This document shows, piece after piece, positions 56,318 to 64,000 of a DNA stretch of 64,000 nt. Location of the stretch: positions 6,448,001-6,512,000 of the forward strand of contig AP026542.1 of assembly GCA_026075535.2 (NCBI GenBank), read 5' to 3'. Below the pieces are notes generated by a model. That model was not told the DNA's origin and ran no database searches. It worked only from the letters and a program-made list of their open reading frames with translations. Position numbers and translations under genes: made by a program. The DNA is from Tricholoma matsutake. Lineage: Eukaryota > Basidiomycota > Agaricomycetes > Agaricales > Tricholomataceae. Numbering within the stretch: position 1 is the stretch's first letter; each line of letters begins with the position of its first letter.

Positions 56318-57369
56318 TAGGGCACAGCATGGGTATGGGTAACACCGTGTGTTTCCAGTCACAGGTATGCACAGGTATGGGATTGCCATACCTGGGCAAC
56401 ACCGTACCCTTTTCCACAGTGTTATGGGTATGTGCAGGTATGCCGGTACCTGGATTTTGGTCAGGTGAGTAATCATCTGACCTTGTTGAATACTCACAAC
56501 ACGTCTATTTCTAAACTATATGATGATCCAACCACCACCATAGCATGGCCCAAATGACATGAATCATCATTTGGGTCTATAGTAAGTTTTTTTGTGTTTC
56601 ATTTCTTGTTTTTTGTAAACTAATTGATTATGTTTCTTCTTTTTCAGGTTCTAAACTACTGATGATGATGGATGATGACAGCTAACAACACACACCCAAC
56701 AGTGCCACATCACCTGGGCCCAAACGGCATGATTGCGTCATTTGGGCCCATGGTAAGTTTTTTTTTCATTCGTTTCTTTTTTTGTAAACTAACTATTTTG
56801 TTTCTTTCATTTCATAGGTTGGAATTCCCTCAGAATGAGGAGCTCACATGGAACGACCCCACGCCAACGCCACCACATCACAATGGCACACCACCTGCCC
56901 CAGCCTCACGAGCAACTGCTCGTGGGGTGGATAGCGGGTGGAATGATGACAATGACCAGGAGGAGGACCTGAGGACCCAACTGCTGCCACGAGCAACTGC
57001 TTGTGGGGTGGAATCAGGGATCGACAACTACAGGCAGCACCCCCCCCCCTCTCTTGCTGCAAATGCAAGCGGGGGTGTTACTCATTCTGTTCTCAGTGAC
57101 TACAGGCACCACCCCCCTCCCTTGCTCCAAACACGAGAGGGGAGGTTTTTTGTTTGACTACAGGCACCACCACCCCCTCCCTCACTCGAAATGCAGAGGG
57201 GGGGGTTTTCTATATTAGTTTAATGTAATTTATTTATTAGAATAGGTCCACCACCCCCTCCCTCGCTCCAAACGCAAGCGAGGGGGTTTCTATCAACTTA
57301 ATTTACTATTAAAATATGTAATCTTCTCAAAACCCCCAAATAACCATGGGTAACCCGTGCCATTCCCTA
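56318..57369. mobile_element. hAT-like composite MITE, 1052 bp, TSD ATCTTGTG
   Basis: Perfect 8-bp ATCTTGTG at 56310-56317 and 57370-57377. Inverted ends are TAGGGCACAGCATGGGT and TAGGGAATGGCACGGGT. Its left part is related to the MITE at 23280-23868. The middle has two GCCCAAA..TTTGGGC hairpins followed by GTAAGTTTTTTT, and the right part has repeats of CCACCCCCTCCCTCGCTCCAAACG and ACGAGCAACTGCTCGTGGGG. It splits family D integrase between DRHGEHK and IVANPECRLK. Confidence 0.85.
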
Positions 57370-57377
57370 ATCTTGTG

Positions 57378-58200
57378 TTCCCCATGACGATCTTTTTGCC
57401 ATAGTTTGTTGTAATCTATGAGGAACTTGGTGCAATATTGCATGAAGGTAGCGTACTCGGTATCTGATAGATTTGGGGGTCGCACCATGTCATCTAACCA
57501 TCTATGAACGAGCAGCAATCATTTGTCTTCTTTCTTTGCTTTGTCAGATCGAGGTACATCTTTGTACAAAAAAGGCTGGTAGTATTTATATTGACAAAAA
57601 AAATAATCCTCCCCCTTACTGAAATCTGAGGCTTGGGCGAAAGTTGGATAAGTTGCGTGAGAGGGGAAAGGTCGAATCAAAATCAGGTTGATTTGGTGAA
57701 CAAAGCCATGTAGTCTGTCGATCCAATCACTGAATTCTTCTTCTACTTCGTTATCATTGTCTTCAGTTTGTCGAGGACATCACGAAAGACCATCTGGCCC
57801 ATGATGCGTACCTGCAACATGAACTAGTGTGAAGTGAAAAGTGAGAATCAAGATGATCCATCAATTGATACTGGCACTTGGTGCAATATCAGGATTCGAG
57901 AGCATGCCTTTGATATACCTTGCATCAACTTCGACAATGAGGTTTCAGACTCCTATTAGATACAATCAAAGTGCTCCGAGAGCACGATATAGACCGTAGA
58001 GTTCAAGTTTTGCTTGCAAGAACCGGGATTTGCAGTTGTTAAGCGTGATCGAGCTGAATCAACTGTAATACCATTTTTGAGGGTTGTCAGGATTGCATTG
58101 CGCAAGGAAATAGCCGATTGCAATGCTCGATGTGTCGACTGCAAGGATAACTGGGGCATTTGAGGTATAGTCGATTGCTCAAATCGCTGGCAAATTTAAC
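57378..58200 (-). pseudogene. RNase H end and integrase N-terminal extension, family D
   Basis: RNase H readings VDTSSIAIGYFLAQC (about 58130), LYGLYRALGA, VEVDARYIKGML and HVAGTHHGPDGLS (57790-57830). The spacer to the integrase zinc domain includes DWIDRLHGFVHQINL, FLYKDVPRSDKAKKED and HRWLDDMVRPPNLSDTEYAT. Stops are mostly TGA (for example LS-stop-CPRQ at 57784). It continues through the MITE to 56309. Confidence 0.75.
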
Positions 58201-59260
58201 AGTGCTTGCTTGAGATCTTCTTGCGCTGCTATCTGAGATGGGCTGAATTCAAAGGGTACATCTTTTCGAGTAAGGTTGATTAGTGCAGCTGCTTGATGTG
58301 CAAAACTCTGAATAAAAATTTGACAAACTCCAATCGTTCTTAAGAACACCTTAACTTCCGTGAGCATACAACACAGACCCCACTTCTGAATCTTATTGAT
58401 ACACATCAGATCAGCCATTTGACCTTGAATATTGCATCGATGACCTAAAACAATTATTTCAGGGACACAAGCAAATAACTTTGGACCTGAGAACGTTCCA
58501 CCACAATACTTCATGCGCTGGACGATGCAATTCAGGTTCTCAAAATGCTCCCAGACAAATCGTCAAATGCCTGGGTTGTCGATAATCATTTCATAAGACC
58601 CACCAATCATTTGATATTCTGATTTTGAACCCTTAACTAGTGTGTTGTCGATATAAGGGATCATGATATGAGGGACTTTGGGTTGTAGGATGAATATGAT
58701 GTCATTGTGTAAGATTGGAACTGAGTTTGTCCAACCCATTGGTAGGGTGACAATTCGAAGCGTGCCAAATGGGGTCTGGAAAGTTGTTAGATCTCGAGAG
58801 GATTCAGCTATGAGCCTTTTGTCGAATGCGACATATAAATCCAACATTCTACCACAAGCACGTCCCCCAAACTGTTTGGCTAAATGCTCAGGGATCAGGA
58901 CGACACTGGAGTGCTGAATCATAACTTGGTTTAGCAGCTTGAGACTGTGGACTATTCAAAGCGATTTTGCATCTTTCTTCACAATGCAAAACCATTGTGA
59001 TTGATAATACAAGTTCAATGACTCGTAGACTCCTGCTTTGATCTTCTTTTTCAGCATTTCACAGATCTGTTCATACAGACCAGGAGGTATGGGGATATTA
59101 CATTTGACCCAAGGAGTGTGAGGAATGACTGGGAACTCAATAGGGGGGAAGAAGTTGGGTTGAAAACTTCCTCATTCATTTTCAGTCCATGTGAACCCCA
59201 CTTGCTGGTTTCAAATAAAATCATGCATGAGGTCTCATTCTTGAGGCCATAGGAAATCAC
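58179..59260 (-). pseudogene. Reverse transcriptase, family D
   Basis: Reading from FFPPIEFPVIPHTPWVKCNI (about 59140) through KKKIKAGVYESLNLYYQSQW, FCIVKKDAKSL, GRMLDLYVAFDKRLIAESSR (58790-58870), DLTTFQTPFGTLRIVTLPMG and the active site MIPYIDNTLVKGS near 58650. YIDD is YIDN, again GACGAC to GACAAC. The thumb and connection follow: RCNIQGQMADLMC, LRTIGVCQIFIQSFAHQAAA, LTRKDVPFEFSPSQIAAQED. These blocks belong to a gypsy RT family common in mushroom genomes. Confidence 0.88.
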
Positions 59261-60904
59261 CTAGATGATTTCGATCAATGATGCTTTTGCATTCGAGGGT
59301 ATATCAAGGAGTTGGTTTGAATATTGGAGGATGGGGATTTAGCAGAGGCATGTCTTTGAGGGGATCGCCCTCGATGTGTCGAATACTTCAAAATTGATCA
59401 GGTAGTTTGGCCACGATTGGATGGACCTTCTGTGCAGCTGGTTTATACTTCTTCTTCATTGATAAATAACTAGACTGGCGATTGTCAGAAATAACGGAGG
59501 AAGGGGAAACATACAATGAAGAGGTTTGCATAGGTATGAACACCATCGAGGCGTTTCGAGGAACGTGGAACTTGTCGCATGCAGATAAATATAAGTCAGA
59601 AAGTGTTGCGGATAATTCTTTGGAGGAGTCGATTTTGGGGATATTTGCAGTGCATTCAATAAATTAAGAGGAGTCAGAAGAGTCAAACAAAATAATGAAA
59701 GTGCACTGTTCTGAAATTTCATTCTCTAATGCTGAAAATCCTCTTGAACTACCTTTCAATGATGATGCAATCTGGGGATCAAAGGAATGGTAGCGGTCCA
59801 AGTTGAGTTTGGATCACAGATCGTGATTGTTTGTGCTTCATTCTGATAGTTTCTGATGATGCTTTCCATTAAGATGTCAAAAGGTCATCCGAGTAGAATA
59901 TCATAAGCTGGGTCCCGAATAACATGTATCTGCATGTATAGGGTGATTCCACCAAGATCGCAGGGCATGTTGCGTGCTAAACTGAGTGTTTTTTCCACAG
60001 TGCTGTTGGCAGACTGCATCGGAAGCCAAATTGAGGAGTCATATGCTAGACCAAGTTTGTGGCAGATGTCTTCAGCCATTGATATGATCAAGGAACCAGG
60101 ATCAACGACACTTTCTATCTGGTTGTTGCCCTGAACATCCATAATAACTGATCTAATTGAAAAAGTTTCTTTAGCAATGACAAATGTCTGAGGGATTTCA
60201 CCAGGTCGAAGACTGCTAATATAGATCTTGTACGGGTCGGGCACTATGATCGCGTCAGGACTGAACATGTTTGTGGCATTGTTTCCATTTTGTGGTACCC
60301 ATTTTGGTGTGACCTGTTCTCTCCATTTTGTTTGAACCTCGGGTGAAAGCAAGAGTAGTTCTTCTGATGTAAGCATAACAATTGGCATCTTCATCAAGCG
60401 TGAAAAGATATTGTGGGTGATTTTCTTGTTCTGTACCGGTGCCTGTGTCGCATATGATGGTCTGTCTTTCTCCTTACCCTTCAATGTGCCAGTGAAGTTC
60501 CATTTGTGTGGTGGCAAATAGGCATTTTCCCTGACCAATGTGTAGGGGTGTACAGAGGTTTGCGTTGGGGGTACGGTGGTTGATGGCGAGGTGGTCAATG
60601 CAGGAGAATTTGATGTTGATGCCAATGTTGGAGCCATAGTTGAAGTCAAAGGGTTGACTGCTGTCGATGAAGATGTCGATGGTGCTGGTACTGGGGCAGT
60701 AGATGTCAAAGACGCAGGAACGGGGATTGTCGTGGCCGGAACTGGACTTCGAACCTCTTTGTTCGGATGCAAGAATGGTCGTCCACTTTGAAGTGTGAAT
60801 ATCTCTTGCTTGAGAGCCGCTATTCTATCTTTGGAGTCAGATGTGAACGTTGAGTTATGATAAATTCCTTTTTTTTGTTTCCAATGCCAATGTAGAAACT
60901 GCAT
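59261..60904 (-). pseudogene. Protease and low-complexity linker, family D
   Basis: N-terminal part (60904 to 60500) is Ser/Thr/Pro/Ala-rich and low complexity, then HKWNFTGTLKGKEKDRPSY and FSRLMKMPIVMLTSEELLLL. The retropepsin follows at 59885-60130: SVIMDVQGNNQIESVVDPGS, MAEDICHKLGLAYDSSIWLP, ITLYMQIHVIRDPAYDILLG. The catalytic DSG triplet reads DPG, so the enzyme is inactive. Between 59880 and 59261 a poorly conserved linker with stops leads to RT. Confidence 0.8.
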
Positions 60905-62180
60905 TGGACTCCATTATTGAAGTGATTGCAGCCAAGGTTGAATTAGTCAAAGTTGAAGGTGCCAATGGTGCGATGCTGAATAAAAGCATGGCTGCTGGTG
61001 CTGCGTCTGGGTTCCCTTTCCACCATTCATCGATGTGTTCCTTGATAAACCTGCCAGGAATACTTTGAGGCATGAATTGTCCATTTGGAAGTACAATCTT
61101 TCCTTCCGTGTTTTGCTTACACTTCCCTTCATTCAAGTACGACTGACAAACCAAACAGTCAGGGATAAAATGTCCCGATAAACCACAAAATATGCAAAGA
61201 AGCACATTGATGTGTGCCTGTCTGTCTGCCAAATTAGTGCGAGGAGTTGTAGTCGATTTAGTACCTGTGATGTGCATAGCGATGGTGCTAGCAAATCGTT
61301 CGAACATTGCATTTAGACCTTCAGCTTTGATCATAATAGTTCCAGGTGATGAGGTTACTGTATTTCTGATGTTCGATGTCGAGTTCAATGAAGAAGTTGA
61401 TTGGTGGATTACTGAGTTTGATGTGTTAGAGCCTGCTAGTACAAACTTTGCTGTGTCGTGAATATGGATCATCAGGATAATGATCGGGAAATTTGAGTTC
61501 GAGTTGTCACACAATTTGAGTCCATAAGTCGGGTTGGAATCCTCAAAGATAAGCTCTGCTTTGCTCGGCTTCCAAGATCCTATTCTTTGCTCATAAAAAG
61601 TGAGTAATGTTGTAGAACACCCAATAATACATTCCTAGATCGTTTGCATCGAATACCCCAACACATAGTTGTTCTCCCACTAATTTGTTCATGTCCAATA
61701 TGCTCCACTTGCATTTGTCTTCTGAGCTGGGATAGAGTTTATGTACTGCCATTTGAAACTCGTTGAATGAAGTGCCAGGCTGATATTCTGGAAGCGATTC
61801 CCAGAGTTCAGAAGAGTCGATGTTGAGGTAGCGACAAGCGTATTTCTTCATCAGGTTGGATTCTGTGATGCCGCAGGTCAGGAACAATAATTCGAGCTCC
61901 TTGAAGTATCGTTGGAGTTCTCGAGGTTGACTAGGGTCGAATTTTGGAGTGGTCAAATGACCACGAGCTGGCATAGTGGCTTGTGTAGTCATGAATGTGA
62001 TGACTCTAGGGGTAGGGGTTAAAACTTGAGTGAAGGATGGTAGAGGTGTCAAAGTTGTGGGAAGAATGAATGAAGAGGTAGATGATGAGGATGAAGAAGT
62101 AGAGGATGATGTTGAAGGCGATGAGATAGGTGAAGGGAATAGTCGACGATGAGTAGATTCTTCTTTGGAAACAGGGATTA
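60855..62180 (-). pseudogene. Gag polyprotein, family D
   Basis: A Ser/Thr-rich N-terminus (about 62180-62050) is followed by MPARGHLTTPKFDPSQPREL, YFKELELLFLTCGITESNLM, FQMAVHKLYPSSEDKCKWSI and DMNKLVGEQLCVGVFDANDL (61591-61980). A frame change near 61590 leads to the second half, with VLAGSNTSNS and a zinc knuckle CIFCGLSGHFIPDCLVCQ (61130-61190), then GKIVLPNGQFMP and RFIKEHIDEW. It forms the RNA-packaging protein. The short overlap with the protease frame at 60855-60904 suggests frameshift expression. Confidence 0.85.
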
Positions 62181-62303
62181 GTATATCTCCTGATTGTTCA
62201 AGAGATTCGAAGGCATGGCGAGTGTCAATTTGAAGGTTTCTAGCTTGTGTTGGCCTAAGCTGGGAGATTCAAGATGGATTAGGCGATGAAATGGTTTAGA
62301 AAC

Positions 62304-62321
62304 CCCTCGTGGTGGGCTCCA
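62304..62321 (-). promoter_or_regulatory. tRNA primer-binding site of family D element
   Basis: In element sense, three bases after the 5' LTR, TGGAGCCCACCACGAGGG begins with the TGG that pairs with the CCA end of a tRNA. I cannot name the tRNA without a search. Families A and B lack such a site at the matching position. Confidence 0.6.
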
Positions 62322-62324
62322 AAA

Positions 62325-63700
62325 TGATGATGCTTGACCAGGAAACCCAAACAAAACCCACAAAAAGGCTTCGGATGGTATAACACAGGTTAGAGGAAGG
62401 TTGCAAGGTGGTACTAAATATCACTGCTGTTACCCGAGGTTAGGGAAACAACTTTAGAGAGGGTCCAATGATGTTCAATGAGGTTAGACTCGTAGTGTTG
62501 CCTTGACCGACTTGGGGCATTTTTGTATTCTTAAAATAACTTGACACAATGCACTTGGCCTGCTTAGTGTTGAGAGAGCACCCATCAACTTTTGGGGCTC
62601 CCCATGTATGTAAATATTTTCAGAATTCTATATAATTTATTGGAATTGATATTGCCTTTGACTCATTTTTTGCAAGTCAACCAGCAAAAATGAGTCAAAG
62701 GCAATATCAATTCCAATATATTGTGTAAAAATTTGAAAATCTTTACATAGGTAGGGAGCCCCAGAAGTCGACTGGTCCTCTCTCAACACTAAGCAGGCTG
62801 AGTGCATTGTGTCAAGTTATTTTAAAAATACAAAAATGCCCCAAGTTGGTCAAGGCAACACTAGGTTAGAGAGTGTACAAAGTGCTGCGATAATGTTTGA
62901 GGAGAGTTCAAAGAAGTTCAATAATGTTTGAATCAGTTTGAAGAAGTTTGAAGGGCTTATAGAGGACAAGGACAACTTTGATAAAGGCTGAGGATAGACT
63001 ATAACAATGTAGAAAGGCCTTGAGAGGGGATAGATGATAGACGATTGTTTCAAGAAGCTAGTATGAAGAGTTCGAAGAAGTTCAGCATAAAATACTGAAC
63101 TTCGAGACTAAGTCGAGAGGCTTGGACTCAAGAGAATTGCTCTTAAATCAGACGATTGATGTGAGAGGACACTCTATTCTGTCCTTCTAAGTATCTAGTA
63201 CAAGGCTATATATGTTTGGAAGAGATGGTATTTAAAAGGAAATAAAACATGAGGAATACATGAGGCAAGATAAAAACAATAAAAAACTTTGCAAATCATA
63301 AAATAAATGAAAGATGATGAGGAGGGAAATGTATAGAGTCACAATTTATCATGGGTACCTGTCCTATTGATCCAATATATCATCAAGACATCAAAGCACC
63401 ACAATCGCATCCTAAAATCCCATCGTTGTGTCTCCTTGTGTCCGGTGGTGCTCGATATGCGATGCACTAACTCATACAAGGTGTGCTGCATGTGTCTGAA
63501 GGGCAGTGCAATAAGCATACGGTGGCCAACAGCATTTGAGGTGCTGCAAAGTCATTCAAACTTGCTCAAAGTGTTGCAAAATCATTCGAAATAGTCTCAG
63601 AGCGGTTTCATGGGGTTCATAGGGGTTGGGAGCATGTGTGGTGATGTGTCAATGCATTTGGAGATGTTCCCAGAGCTTAAAGCACAAGGTGTACCTATCA
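62325..63700 (-). repeat. 5' LTR of family D element (with MITE)
   Basis: TGATGATGCTTGACC..GGTGTACCTATCA, 1376 bp, of which 372 bp are the foldback MITE. The remainder is highly similar to 52394-53386 but has a short extra segment (GGTGGCCAACAGC near 63520). Confidence 0.92.
62493..62864. mobile_element. Foldback MITE, 372 bp, near-perfect palindrome
   Basis: Arms of about 180 bp starting TAGTGTTGCCTTGACC and ending GGTCAAGGCAACACTA meet near AATGAGTCAAAGGCAATATC / GATATTGCCTTTGACTCATT with a short loop around 62675. GGTTAGA occurs on both sides (62482-62488 and 62865-62871), suggesting a TSD of about 8 bp with small edge changes. It is absent from the partner LTR, so it inserted after the element. 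Confidence 0.82.
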
Positions 63701-64000
63701 GGACAATCTCCCTTCACAAATCCTGATCCTTCGGTACATACACCTTTCCTCAGAATAACACCAACCCTTGTTCTTCAGCCCATTCATCTCCTTTTATATT
63801 ACCTTTCTTCTCTCCCTTCAGAGCTTTCATGGCTTCCACTACTTCATTGTCCATTTCTGAACATTGTCTAATTTTAGACAACATTTCCATTTCTGAGCTA
63901 TCTATTAATAGATGCCCTTGACACATAGTGCAAATGTGAAAGTATTCGGGTTTGAGTAAGGTAACATTCTTATTGTCCTCCTCCACCCCCCTTTTGTGAT
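63701..64000 (-). pseudogene. Gypsy B3 pol, spacer after RNase H
   Basis: Resumes copy B3: KPEYFHICTMCQGHLLIDSS, EMEMLSKIRQCSEMDNEVVE and EWAEEQGLVLF match B1 at 14100-14340 almost exactly. The open segment runs to the window edge. The RNase H and RT lie beyond it. Confidence 0.88.

Larger units (their letters stand above)
52394..63700 (-). mobile_element. Complete family D gypsy-type retrotransposon with antisense ORF
   Basis: An 11.3-kb element with LTRs at 52394-53386 (3') and 62325-63700 (5', enlarged by a MITE), a TGG-type primer-binding site, a polypurine tract, and minus-strand gag, protease, RT, RNase H and integrase. Unlike the other families it has no chromodomain that I can see, and it carries a plus-strand ORF region next to the 3' LTR. 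It is inserted in copy B3 within the sequence AACCGG (left flank CCAG). The active sites of protease, RT and integrase are mutated. Confidence 0.93.

Noticed and set aside
56672..57218. Plus-strand ORF with Pro/His/Arg-rich repeats inside the 56318 MITE
   Set aside because: It spans hairpins and C-rich repeats within a MITE with clear TSDs; coding is unlikely.
63701..63704. Clean 4-bp TSD on the right side of the complete family D element
   Set aside because: The right flank reads GGAC, not CCGG/CCAG; two bases seem lost or the junction was repaired, so I claim only the reconstructed site from copy B1.
1..64000. Search for tRNA, rRNA or host single-copy genes
   Set aside because: No cloverleaf, rRNA block or recognisable housekeeping domain was found by reading; a dedicated tRNA and rRNA scan would be needed to exclude short ones.

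Overview
The window reads as a gene-poor, transposon-packed heterochromatic block from a filamentous basidiomycete, most likely an Agaricomycete. The reasons are short GT/AG introns of about 50 bases in the few intact genes, several chromovirus-type Ty3/gypsy families, a Ngaro-type DIRS element, a KDZ DNA transposon with a CxC2 cysteine cluster, and strong CpG loss. I see no convincing single-copy host gene, no tRNA and no rRNA. Nearly everything is one transposable element or another, many nested inside each other with target-site duplications (TSDs) still readable. Family letters A to F below are my own labels.

Layout. 1-3303: 5' part (minus strand) of a gypsy family A copy with its 5' LTR. 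3808-11146: a long foldback repeat holding two MITEs and a complete but decayed Ngaro-type retrotransposon (4775-10668) with split direct repeats A1-ORFs-B1-A2-B2. 11147-12276: MITE relic and unassigned hairpin-rich DNA. 12277-16980: truncated gypsy family B copy (minus). 16985-36860: a plus-strand gypsy family C element (only RNase H, integrase, chromodomain and 3' LTR remain) interrupted at 17525 by a full gypsy family A element (17525-33987, TSD CTTTG), which is interrupted by a 10-kb KDZ transposon (22705-32753, TSD CTCTGTCC), which itself holds a hAT-like MITE; family C is also hit by a family D solo LTR (34745-36033). 36872-40771: second family B copy with a solo LTR inside. 42117-48416: a transposon-encoded gene of the HKDLN/NDxNEGALG type in circularly permuted order between two LTR-like repeats. 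48835-50412: internally deleted family A relative. 50619-64000: third family B copy, interrupted by a complete 11.3-kb family D LTR retrotransposon (52394-63700) that carries an extra antisense ORF next to its 3' LTR.

The most interesting unit is the KDZ transposon. It has a KDZ transposase (29459-32298), an upstream co-oriented gene that resembles fungal TET/JBP-type 2-oxoglutarate dioxygenases (27843-29417), and a divergent accessory gene (24055-26222), separated by a 150-bp minisatellite. TET/JBP enzymes oxidise 5-methylcytosine, and the surrounding elements show decay concentrated at CpG: in-frame TGA where CGA arginine is expected, and loss of catalytic Asp, Glu and Arg codons by CG to TG or CA. 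The juxtaposition of a 5mC-oxidase-like gene with a CpG-decayed landscape fits what is known of KDZ/TET associations in mushrooms; the functional link here is inference.
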